A stretch of DNA of 64,000 nt from a virus. The notes under the pieces were generated by a model. That model searched no databases and was not told the DNA's origin. It was given only the letters and a program-made list of their open reading frames with translations. Shown in pieces: positions 29,922-37,221 of this stretch. The stretch lies in the IMG/VR virus record IMGVR_UViG_3300046008_000478, positions 1-64,000 of that record, one strand, 5' to 3'. Within the stretch, counting starts at the first letter, position 1. The number at the start of each line of letters is the position of its first letter. The position numbers and the translations under genes were made by a program.

Positions 29922-30905
29922 ATGGCAACGTCCCCCGAAAAAGCACAACAAGACCAGCAAGACTTCGCGTCTGCTTACAACGAGGAGCAGTCCGCTGCAC
30001 CGCAACAGACCGAGGACGAAGCATTCGGCATTGAGCCTGAAGCGCATGAGACCCTGGTCGAAGAGGAGGCAGAGCCAATGGACGCGTCTGCCGCAGAAGG
30101 CGGAGCTGAAGGCCAGGCCGGCAACGACGACCAGGGATCTGCGCCAGCATTGGTGGTGATCGAGCCAGGCGCCACCGATAGCAGTGATGTGCAGGAAGAA
30201 GATCCCAAAGACATCCAGCGCCAGAAGTCCTGGGAAGGCCGCTTGAAGGCCAAAGAGGCTGAGCTCAAGGCGCGCGAGGAGGCTTTGAACGCCCCAGCAG
30301 AATCCACGCAAGAGCCAATGGAGGCGGGCGAGACCGCATCAGAAGAGTCCGCCGAGCCAGCCGTCACCGAAAAGATCGAGGAGACCGTGGAGAAGGTTGC
30401 ATCCGGAGAGATGACGGCCGACGAGGCTATGGCCTCACTGAGCCAGGACTTTGGCGAGGACTTCACCAAGATGCTAAGCCTGTTGATCGAATCCAAGGCC
30501 AGTGAGATCGCCGGCAAGACCGCCGACGAGCGCGTCTCCAAAGTGGGAGGCCAGCTGGACAGCATCGTTAGTGAGATCGTGGACGACAAGTCACGCATGC
30601 ATTACGAGTCCATCGCAGAAGCCCACCCTGACTTCGAGGAAGTAGCCGGTAGCCCCGAGTTCAAAGAGTACATCGACGCTATGGATGAGACGGCCAAAGA
30701 TGCCGCCATGCAAGTCATCGAGCAGGGCAGCTGGCGCCAGATCGTGAAGTTGCTCAACAGCTTCAAGGAAGCCGGCAAGCAACCAGAGCAACAAGACGAG
30801 TCCGGCATGGACGCGGCTGAAGGCGTGCGCTCCAAGGGCGCCCTACAGATCCCTAACAAGCCATCGAACTCCAAGGATTACGAAGAATCCTGGAACGATT
30901 TCTGA
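29922..30905 (+). CDS. Scaffolding protein
   Basis: 327 residues from MATSPEKAQQDQQDF (29922) with GAAGGAAA as ribosome site. Very acidic, Glu/Ala/Gln-rich, largely helical: the first 130 residues are low-complexity, and the C-terminal half has FGEDFTKMLSLLIESKASEIAGKT, YESIAEAHPDFEEVAGSPEFKEYID and a basic-polar tail NKPSNSKDYEESWNDF. Size, composition and place just before the capsid gene are typical of podoviral scaffolds. Confidence 0.8.
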   Translation: MATSPEKAQQDQQDFASAYNEEQSAAPQQTEDEAFGIEPEAHETLVEEEAEPMDASAAEGGAEGQAGNDDQGSAPALVVIEPGATDSSDVQEEDPKDIQRQKSWEGRLKAKEAELKAREEALNAPAESTQEPMEAGETASEESAEPAVTEKIEETVEKVASGEMTADEAMASLSQDFGEDFTKMLSLLIESKASEIAGKTADERVSKVGGQLDSIVSEIVDDKSRMHYESIAEAHPDFEEVAGSPEFKEYIDAMDETAKDAAMQVIEQGSWRQIVKLLNSFKEAGKQPEQQDESGMDAAEGVRSKGALQIPNKPSNSKDYEESWNDF

Positions 30906-31152
30906 TCTGAAAAGAATCCGCGGCTCACAAGGCCGCAACCCCGTGTTGGTGGGTTACCTCACCGCCTTGCCTAGTGGGCGTAATCACTAGGCAATTTTCG
31001 GAGCACGACATCAGTCGCGCTGACAGCACGCTCGGGACAAGGCATCACGCCTCCCCATAAAGAGCGTCGTTGGTCTGCATACGGCAAACGAGTCAAGTCG
31101 CTCCTTTTGATGGCCTCCGGGCCTTGTTTTTTTAGTCTCAAAAGGAAACCAC
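30906..31152 (+). other. Structured leader before the capsid gene, no ORF supported
   Basis: 247 nt with several hairpins (GCGGC/GCCGC near 30920; a perfect 10-bp TTGCCTAGTG/CACTAGGCAA at 30967-30994) and a GC-rich T-run just before the capsid. No supported gene. It may tune scaffold to capsid ratio. Confidence 0.5.
30967..30998 (+). terminator. Possible terminator/attenuator between scaffold and capsid
   Basis: TTGCCTAGTG (30967-30976) and CACTAGGCAA (30985-30994) are a perfect 10-bp stem followed by TTTT. It could act as an attenuator or an RNase processing site that stabilises the capsid mRNA. Confidence 0.55.
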
Positions 31153-32136
31153 ATGTCCACAGTAAATTATGGCGATATCTCGCCACGTACCGCCGCTTAT
31201 GCAGAAAAAGAATTGCTCAAGCGCGGCCTGCCCTACCTGGTGCTGGAGAAGTTCGGTCAAGCCAAGGCTTTGCCAAGCAACTCCACCAAGGTGGAAAAGT
31301 TCCGTCGCTACAACGCACTGAGCAACACGCCCGTCTCCCTGACTGAAGGCGTGACACCCGCATCGCAGACTCTGTCTGTGACCGACATCACTGCGACTCT
31401 GCAGCAGTACGGTGGCCTGGTCCAGATCACTGACGTGATTTTGGATACCCATGAAGACAACACGCTGAATGAAGCGGTTATCTTGCTGGGCGAGCAAGCT
31501 GCCCAGATGATCGAGAAGATGCGCTACGGCGTGGTCAAGGCCGGCACCAACGTGCAGTACGCCAATGGCGCATTGCGCACCGCAGTGAACACTGCTTTGA
31601 CGACTGCTATGCAGCGTAAGGCTGTGCGCGCTTTGAAGCGTCAGAACGCTCGCCCCATCACCACCATCGTTCGCTCCACGCCATCGTTTGGAACAGAGAA
31701 CGTGGCCCCTGGATTCGTTGGTCTGATTCACCCCGACTTGGAAGGTGATGTCCGCACTATGACTGGCTTCACGCCAGCTGAGAAGTACGGATCGATCTCT
31801 CATTGGGAGAACGAAATCGGCAAGGTTGATGACGTGCGCTACGTGTCCAGCACGATCTTTGAGCCCTTCGTTGATGCAGGCGGTGCCAAAGGCTTGATGT
31901 TGTCCACCTCCGGCACCAGTGCTGACGTGTACCCCGTGATCTACCTGGGCCGCGATGCCTACGGTTTGATCGCGTTGAAGGGTCAGTACGCATTGACACC
32001 AATGGTTGTCAACCCCAAGCCAAGCGATTCCGATCCATTGGCGCAGCGCGGCTCCGTGAGCTGGAAGGCTTACCAGACTGCAGTCATCTTGCAAGATGCT
32101 TTCATGGTAAGGGTTGAGGTAGCAGTCACTGCATAA
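31153..32136 (+). CDS. Major capsid protein, N4-gp56 type
   Basis: 327 residues. YAEKELLKRGLPYLVLEKFGQAKALPSNSTKVEKFRRYNALSNTPVSLTEG, ITATLQQYGGLVQITDVILDTHEDN and GFVGLIHPDLEGDVRTM are strongly characteristic of the N4-gp56 HK97-fold family. The C-terminus has DAYGLIALKG and AVILQDAFMVRVEVAVTA. It forms the icosahedral shell. Preceded by the scaffold and followed by an HNH gene, a usual insertion place. Confidence 0.93.
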   Translation: MSTVNYGDISPRTAAYAEKELLKRGLPYLVLEKFGQAKALPSNSTKVEKFRRYNALSNTPVSLTEGVTPASQTLSVTDITATLQQYGGLVQITDVILDTHEDNTLNEAVILLGEQAAQMIEKMRYGVVKAGTNVQYANGALRTAVNTALTTAMQRKAVRALKRQNARPITTIVRSTPSFGTENVAPGFVGLIHPDLEGDVRTMTGFTPAEKYGSISHWENEIGKVDDVRYVSSTIFEPFVDAGGAKGLMLSTSGTSADVYPVIYLGRDAYGLIALKGQYALTPMVVNPKPSDSDPLAQRGSVSWKAYQTAVILQDAFMVRVEVAVTA

Positions 32137-32198
32137 CGTGAAAATGATTGACCTCTGATGCGTACTCCATGGCACAATGTGCCAAAGGAGTGCGCACC

Positions 32199-33008
32199 AT
32201 GCCAATCAAGAAATGCGAGACATGCGGGTCTGAGTTTCAGGCCCGTCTTTCCAAGATCAGAACCTGCAGCACGAAGTGCAGAAACCAACTGATCTCGTCG
32301 GAGCGAGAGCAACGACACAAGGCCACCAAGCAGTGCGTGGTCTGCGAAAAGGAATTTGAAGTTGGTGCCAGTGACTCGAAGAGGCTGACATGCTCAGATG
32401 AATGCGGATACAAACTGCGCGGTTCAAAGACCAGTAGAAGCGTCCGACTTCAGTGTGCTACGTGCAACAAGAGCTTCTTGACAAAACTCTCCCAGCTATC
32501 CCAACCAGGTGGCGGAAAGTATTGTTCTAAGGAATGCATGTACCAGCGCAACTCTAGCGAGACAAATCGAGAGTGCGTGTGCTGCGGGAAGATGTTTACA
32601 TCACCGCCAAGCCAAATGCATGTTGTGACGTGCTCCACAGAGTGTGGGTATGAGTGGTTTTCTGGACCGAGACGTGTTAACTACATAGGCGCCACCAAGC
32701 GAATCATTCGTAAGGATGGGACCAATGGGGTGACATTTACCAGATGGTACTCAGCCAAGAAGAATACGGAACGCCGCGTTAAGACACAAATGGCCACGCC
32801 GCCATGGGCAAATCTTGACGCGATTCGGACTGTGTATGACTTGGCCGCAAAGATGGAGTCCCTAACAGGTCAGCGCTACCACGTTGATCACATCGTTCCG
32901 CTTAACAGTAGGACGGTTTCGGGGCTGCATGTGCACCATAACCTTCAAGTTCTTCCAGCAGTAGACAACCTGCGAAAAGGCAACCGACACTGGCCTGATA
33001 TGCCATAG
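32199..33008 (+). CDS. HNH endonuclease with four-fold Cys-rich N-terminus
   Basis: 269 residues from MPIKKCETCGSEFQARL (32199), after AAAGGAG. Four CxxC...C-rich zinc-finger-like units follow (CETCG, CVVCEKEF, CATCNKSF, CVCCGKMF), then a basic linker and an HNH domain YHVDHIVPLNSRTVSGLHVHHNLQVLPAVDNLRKGN. The fingers probably recognise DNA. It is a homing-type insertion between capsid and decoration genes. Confidence 0.85.
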   Translation: MPIKKCETCGSEFQARLSKIRTCSTKCRNQLISSEREQRHKATKQCVVCEKEFEVGASDSKRLTCSDECGYKLRGSKTSRSVRLQCATCNKSFLTKLSQLSQPGGGKYCSKECMYQRNSSETNRECVCCGKMFTSPPSQMHVVTCSTECGYEWFSGPRRVNYIGATKRIIRKDGTNGVTFTRWYSAKKNTERRVKTQMATPPWANLDAIRTVYDLAAKMESLTGQRYHVDHIVPLNSRTVSGLHVHHNLQVLPAVDNLRKGNRHWPDMP

Positions 33009-33034
33009 AAATTTCCACCCCCGTGTGGAAAACC

Positions 33035-33067
33035 AAAAGCCTGCATCTCCGCGCTGCAGGCTTTTTT
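33035..33067 (+). terminator. Strong Rho-independent terminator
   Basis: AAAAGCCTGCA (33035-33045) and TGCAGGCTTTT (33055-33065) are a perfect 11-bp stem, followed by more T. Ends the HNH/capsid transcript. Confidence 0.9.
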
Positions 33068-33104
33068 CATTACTGCGCGGGATTCAATCCAAAAGGAAAA
33101 CATC

Positions 33105-33629
33105 ATGTCCAAACTCTCCGATATCACCAACCAGGCCATCAAGGATCTGCTGGGAAATATGTGCTTCAGCAAGATCGCTCTGGCGGCTACCGGCGGTGCA
33201 ACTGCCACTGTTGCAAGCACCGGCGCAATCCTGTTCTCTAACGGCGGCCTGGCTTTGACCAAAGCTGCCTTGTCGGCCCAGTCAATCACAGCCACCCACT
33301 TCCTAAATGGAAAGCTGGCAGCCACCGCCAGCCAGGCGCTGCCTACTGGCAAGACCGCTTACTTTGTCCTGGGCTTGAGTGCCGCGGGTGCAGTGTGCGT
33401 CTCCCAGGGTGACTACGCCGGCCAGAACCTGAGCCAATTCAACATGGGCACCTCTGCCATGGGTGACGGCTCCGTGCCTGACGTTCCTGCGGGCTACACG
33501 CCCATCGGCGCCATCAAGATTGTCAACACCTCGGTGGGCGACTTCATTGCTGGCACGACCCTGCTGAACGTGGCTGGCATCACCGCCACCTACACCGACT
33601 TGTCTTTGATGCCTGTCGCCCTGGCTTAA
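33105..33629 (+). CDS. Probable head decoration protein
   Basis: 174 residues, low in charge and rich in Ala, Thr, Gly and Val: CFSKIALAATGGATATVAST, HFLNGKLAATASQALPTGKTAYFVLGLSAAGAVCVSQGD and YTPIGAIKIVNTSVGDFIAGTTLLNVAGITATYTDLSLMP. A beta-rich fold. Found after the capsid gene, it may cement the shell; not tested against a family. Confidence 0.55.
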   Translation: MSKLSDITNQAIKDLLGNMCFSKIALAATGGATATVASTGAILFSNGGLALTKAALSAQSITATHFLNGKLAATASQALPTGKTAYFVLGLSAAGAVCVSQGDYAGQNLSQFNMGTSAMGDGSVPDVPAGYTPIGAIKIVNTSVGDFIAGTTLLNVAGITATYTDLSLMPVALA

Positions 33630-33648
33630 CCAGTAGCCAACCCGAATG

Positions 33649-33680
33649 AGCCCCTGCGCAGAAATGCCAGGGGCTTTTTT
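33649..33680 (+). terminator. Rho-independent terminator
   Basis: AGCCCCTG (33649-33656) with CAGGGGCT (33668-33675) and following T. Third terminator in the head-gene block, so capsid, decoration and connector genes may be separately regulated. Confidence 0.85.
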
Positions 33681-33709
33681 CATGTCTGTTTCAAACCCGA
33701 GGTAACCAA

Positions 33710-34069
33710 ATGTCCGATCCAAAAACAAAATCCCAGTCCCAGATTACAACCCTGGACAACGAGCCAAGCCAGGCGGAGATCCAAGCCAAGGTGGCCAACG
33801 TCGCCATGGCAACTCCTGGCGAAGGCATGTCTGGAAAGATGGAGATCGTCACGATCCACTCTTCCAGCGAAGACGGCGGCTCTGATGCGGTGTTCTTGTC
33901 GCACAACGGCTATGCCTACCAGGTGCCGCGTGACCAGCCATTCAAGATGCCAACCGAGGTGGTGCAGATCCTGCGCGATGCCAAGGTGACGTCGTACAAG
34001 CCGGGCCCTGGCGGCGCAGTGACTGAAAAGCAAATGCCACGTTTCGCGTTCTCCGCGCAACCTGCGTAA
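33710..34069 (+). CDS. Hypothetical structural protein
   Basis: 119 residues. Polar Lys/Ser N-terminus, then GEGMSGKMEIVTIHSSSEDGGSDAVFLSHNGYAYQVPRDQPFKMPTEVVQILRDAK, a beta unit common in small phage head proteins. It precedes two connector genes. Function not known. Confidence 0.55.
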   Translation: MSDPKTKSQSQITTLDNEPSQAEIQAKVANVAMATPGEGMSGKMEIVTIHSSSEDGGSDAVFLSHNGYAYQVPRDQPFKMPTEVVQILRDAKVTSYKPGPGGAVTEKQMPRFAFSAQPA

Positions 34070-34087
34070 TAGAGTGGGCAGCCCATC

Positions 34088-34729
34088 ATGAAGCTGGAAG
34101 ATTTTTTCCCTTACATACTGGTGGAAACACCGGGCTGCCCCGATCCATTGGCGCGCCAGGCCCTGGTGTCTGCCGCCATTGAGTTCTGCAAGGAAACCAT
34201 GGCCTGGACCGAGTCGCAAGACCCAGTCACCCTGGTTGATGGCGTGTCGGACTACGAGCTGGAGGCGCCGCCACAAGCGATTGCTCTCACGGTTCGCGAT
34301 GTCTGGGTGGGCGCACGACGCCTGAACCCCATCACGATGCGGGCACTGCAGGATGTATTGCCCAACTGGGCCACCGCCGGCTCAAGCGACCCCGTTTACT
34401 ACAACTCCGCCACAGAGCGGGGATCGATTCGGGTATTCCCAATCCCAACCAATACAAGCGGCCAGTCGCTGGTGATGCGCTCAGCGTTCATCCCGGTGGC
34501 TGGAGCCACCTCGTTGCCAGACTTCATGGGCCAACGCCACATGGAGTTGATCGCAGCCGGAGCCAAGTGCCGATTGATGCTAATGCCCGGCGGAGCTTGG
34601 TCAAACCCGCAGTTGGGCGCTTATTACAAGCAGGTATTTGCAGAGGGCTTGATCAGCGTGCGCATCGATGAAGACCATGACCGGGTTCCTGGATCCGTCA
34701 CGGTGACGGCTCGCAGCTTTGGGTTCTGA
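34088..34729 (+). CDS. Head-tail adaptor/connector-like protein
   Basis: 213 residues. LEDFFPYILVETPGCPDPLARQALVSAAIEFCKETMAWTE and DYELEAPPQAIALTVRDVW, then GSIRVFPIPTNTSGQSLVMRSAFIPV and FMGQRHMELIAAGAKCRLMLMPGGAWSNPQLGAYYKQVFAEGL. This is the pattern of podoviral tail-adaptor proteins that attach under the portal. It lies next to a DUF6682-like connector. Confidence 0.65.
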   Translation: MKLEDFFPYILVETPGCPDPLARQALVSAAIEFCKETMAWTESQDPVTLVDGVSDYELEAPPQAIALTVRDVWVGARRLNPITMRALQDVLPNWATAGSSDPVYYNSATERGSIRVFPIPTNTSGQSLVMRSAFIPVAGATSLPDFMGQRHMELIAAGAKCRLMLMPGGAWSNPQLGAYYKQVFAEGLISVRIDEDHDRVPGSVTVTARSFGF

Positions 34730-34745
34730 TTTCTAAAGGCAACAA

Positions 34746-35399
34746 ATGACCATTACCGCCCAATCCATTGTGAAAGAGGTGCAAGAACAGCTGCAGGATC
34801 TTGAAGGCATCCGATGGGGTGCTCCTGAGTTGGTGGCGCACCTGAATGATGGTCAGCGCGAGATAGCGACTGTTCGGCCCGACCTCTACGCCACCATGAT
34901 GGCATTGCCTCTTTCTGTAGGCGCCCGGCAGACCCTCCCGGCCCAATGCATTGACCTGATCGAAATCATTCGCAATACAGATGGCCCAGCCGTGCAGGAG
35001 ACCGATCGCAAGATATTGGATCTGCTCAATCCATCCTGGTACACCAAGTTGGGTGCTGCGCTGGCGGTCAATTACTGCTACGACATCCGGGATCCCTACG
35101 TGTTCTACGTCTACCCGCCAGTCCTGGCCGGCGCAAGCGTTGATGCCGTGTGCTCAGTAATGCCTGATGAGGTTGCACTGCCAGGTGGCCTGGCATACGG
35201 CGCAGTCACCGGAAATATCTCAGGCAAGGACACCTGTAAGAACCCATTGATCCACTTTGTGCTGTTCCGCGCATTCTCCAAGGATGCAGAGTTTGGCGGA
35301 AATGTCAGCCTGAGCGCCGCGCATTACCAGATGTTCATGTCATTGCTGTCTACTGATTCGGGCGCCAAGCAAGCCGTCAAACCACAGGCGGGCGAATAG
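34746..35399 (+). CDS. DUF6682-like head-to-tail connector
   Basis: 217 residues. IVKEVQEQLQDLEGIRWGAPELVAHLNDGQREIATVRPDLYATMM and LPAQCIDLIEIIRNT, then RDPYVFYVYPPVLAGASVDAVCSVMPDEV and GKDTCKNPLIHFVLFRAFSKDAEF. The GI.W...EL...LNDGQ...v..RPD motif is typical of phage connector subunits. Closely follows the adaptor. Confidence 0.7.
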   Translation: MTITAQSIVKEVQEQLQDLEGIRWGAPELVAHLNDGQREIATVRPDLYATMMALPLSVGARQTLPAQCIDLIEIIRNTDGPAVQETDRKILDLLNPSWYTKLGAALAVNYCYDIRDPYVFYVYPPVLAGASVDAVCSVMPDEVALPGGLAYGAVTGNISGKDTCKNPLIHFVLFRAFSKDAEFGGNVSLSAAHYQMFMSLLSTDSGAKQAVKPQAGE

Positions 35400-35400
35400 C

Positions 35401-35808
35401 ATGCTGGATACCAAACTTTCTAATTTGAGCGTGAACACCCAGGCGGATGCTCTGGCTGCGCTGTGCAATGGCGGGTTCCTGCATGTCTTTGATGGCACCA
35501 GGCCTGCTAGTGCAGATGCTGCGATCTCTGGCAATACTCTGGGTGTTGTGCTGTCGTTGGCAAATCCAGCCTTTGGCTCCGCTGCGTCCGGCGTCCTGGT
35601 GGCAAACGCCATCTTGGCCGGGGTTGCGTCAGCGGGCATCACTGCTACGTTTGCGCGCCTTGTAAAAAGTGATGGCGTCACCGTGGTCATGGATATTTCT
35701 GCTGGACCGTCTGGAGCGAATCTAACCATCGGGTCATTCACAGCCGGAACACTGGTCGGCGCCACATCCTTCACGCATGACGTGCGCAATGAAACGGCAG
35801 GGTACTGA
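35401..35808 (+). CDS. Hypothetical structural protein
   Basis: 135 residues. NTQADALAALCNGGFLHVFDGTRPASADAAISGNTLGVVLSLANPAFGSAASGVLVANAILAGV, then THDVRNE. A beta-rich low-charge protein seen near podoviral tails. Function unknown. Confidence 0.55.
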   Translation: MLDTKLSNLSVNTQADALAALCNGGFLHVFDGTRPASADAAISGNTLGVVLSLANPAFGSAASGVLVANAILAGVASAGITATFARLVKSDGVTVVMDISAGPSGANLTIGSFTAGTLVGATSFTHDVRNETAGY

Positions 35809-35809
35809 C

Positions 35810-36133
35810 ATGCCGCTCAACGACTATGAGGCTGACGGTTGTTCGATCAATGGGATTGATACGCCGGCCGTGTTGTCTACCTGCTCTGCGGGGCAGGCGC
35901 AAGGAATCTTGCCGACTGCGTTTTCGCGCTGGCTGTCCGGGGTAGTTCAGTCTGCCCAAGCCCAGTCCGTGGCGTCAGTCTTATTCAAGGGTCTTGCCCC
36001 CAGCAGCAACCCCTTGCAGTTGTATCTGCGCGCAGACAGTCTTTCTTGCGTTGTGCCCGCCGGCCGTAACCGCGTGTCTGTGCCTGCAACGCTGTTGCGC
36101 GTCGACATCACCCCTGAATTAATCACGGAGTAA
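35810..36133 (+). CDS. Hypothetical structural protein
   Basis: 107 residues from MPLNDYEADGCSINGIDTP (35810); the longer upstream frame is not needed. FSRWLSGVVQSAQAQ and LRADSLSCVVPAGRNRVSVPATLLRVDITPE suggest a beta fold. The gene lies in the connector/tail block. No family recognised. Confidence 0.5.
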   Translation: MPLNDYEADGCSINGIDTPAVLSTCSAGQAQGILPTAFSRWLSGVVQSAQAQSVASVLFKGLAPSSNPLQLYLRADSLSCVVPAGRNRVSVPATLLRVDITPELITE

Positions 36134-36136
36134 CCC

Positions 36137-36427
36137 ATGTCGATCCTTGCCAAATACGAAAAACAACCAGTGGAGGCGCTGGACTACGAGGTGAACTATT
36201 CCGAGTGGCTGGCGTCCGTGGGCGACGCCGCAACTGGAAATGGAAACCTGATCGTGGTTGCGGATGCCGGAATCACCATCGGCACGACGACCCTCCTGAA
36301 TGGCTTGGCCAAAGCGCGCATCTCAGGCGGCGCGGATGGTGTTACCTACAAAGTCACGTTCACCGTCACCACGGTGGGCGCCCTGGTCAAGCAAGCTGAA
36401 ATCAAAATTAAGGTGAAGGAAATCTAA
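36137..36427 (+). CDS. Fibre/tail adaptor-like small protein
   Basis: 96 residues: MSILAKYEKQPVEALDYEVNYSEWLASVGD, then NLIVVADAGITIGTTTLLNGLAKARISGGADGVTYKVTFTVTTVGALVKQAEIKIKVKE. The immunoglobulin-like strand pattern is shared with small phage adaptor proteins. Its stop overlaps the next start (TAATG). Confidence 0.6.
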   Translation: MSILAKYEKQPVEALDYEVNYSEWLASVGDAATGNGNLIVVADAGITIGTTTLLNGLAKARISGGADGVTYKVTFTVTTVGALVKQAEIKIKVKEI

Positions 36428-37221
36428 TGGTCGCAAGAGCACTCCTGGCGAATAACGCCATCACGACACTCGCACTGGCAATCACTGGCGCGGGGGATGT
36501 CACGATGAATGTGACCTCGGCTGCAGCATTCCCAGCTTTGAGTGGCGGTAACTATTTCTATGCAACGATCCTCGATGGGTCAAATATCCCCGAAGTGGTG
36601 AAGGTGACCGGTGTTGCTGGGACCATATTTGCCATCGTAAGGGCTGCAGACAATACCATTGCACGCACTTTTGCGGTTGGGGCTAAGGTGTCTATGAATC
36701 TCAACGCGGCCGTTCTCAACGAGCTGCTGGGGAAAGATTTGGTTGGGTTGTCTGGAATAGTTGATGTTGCACACGGCGGCCACGGAGCAACAACCGCTGC
36801 AGGCGCAAGGACCGCTCTCGGCCTGGAGATTGGCGCTGACGTTGCTGCTCCGCTTGGCTTCACGCCAGCCAACGACACGCTCGCGCTGCACCTTGCTGGC
36901 ACCGAGTCCGTGACGGGAATCAAGCGCACAAACGAAACCACCGACAACGATGGCAGCTTCGACTTGAATGCCGCGATGGACTTCAAATGCACACCCTCTG
37001 CGGGTTTCACGCTGACGTTCACGAACATACCGGCAACGCCGCTGGTGCAAAAGGGCACGATCATGCTGGTCAACCCAAGCGCCTACTCAGTCGCGGCCCA
37101 CGCCAATACAAAAGTTGGTGCGGCCACTCTCGCAGCACTTAGCGCCGCAGGCACCTACGAGTTGAGCTACCGCACCAGTAACGGCATTGCTTATGTCACG
37201 GCATCTGGAGCACTCGCATAA
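36427..37221 (+). CDS. Tail fibre-associated protein
   Basis: 264 residues. A beta domain with GAGDVTMNVTSAAAFPALSGGNYFYATI, EVVKVTGVAGTIFAIVRAADNTIARTFAVGAKV and MNLNAAVLNELL, then VDVAHGGHGATTAAGARTALGLEIGADVAAPLGFTPANDTLALHLAGTESVTGIKR, a short repeat module found at the start of phage fibres, then a beta tail. It joins the next gene by a 1-nt overlap. Confidence 0.65.
   Translation: MVARALLANNAITTLALAITGAGDVTMNVTSAAAFPALSGGNYFYATILDGSNIPEVVKVTGVAGTIFAIVRAADNTIARTFAVGAKVSMNLNAAVLNELLGKDLVGLSGIVDVAHGGHGATTAAGARTALGLEIGADVAAPLGFTPANDTLALHLAGTESVTGIKRTNETTDNDGSFDLNAAMDFKCTPSAGFTLTFTNIPATPLVQKGTIMLVNPSAYSVAAHANTKVGAATLAALSAAGTYELSYRTSNGIAYVTASGALA

Noticed and set aside
31074-31090. Sequence gcatacggcaaac resembling the operator
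   Set aside because: Only the half-site matches, no promoter is associated, and it is in the capsid leader far from early genes.
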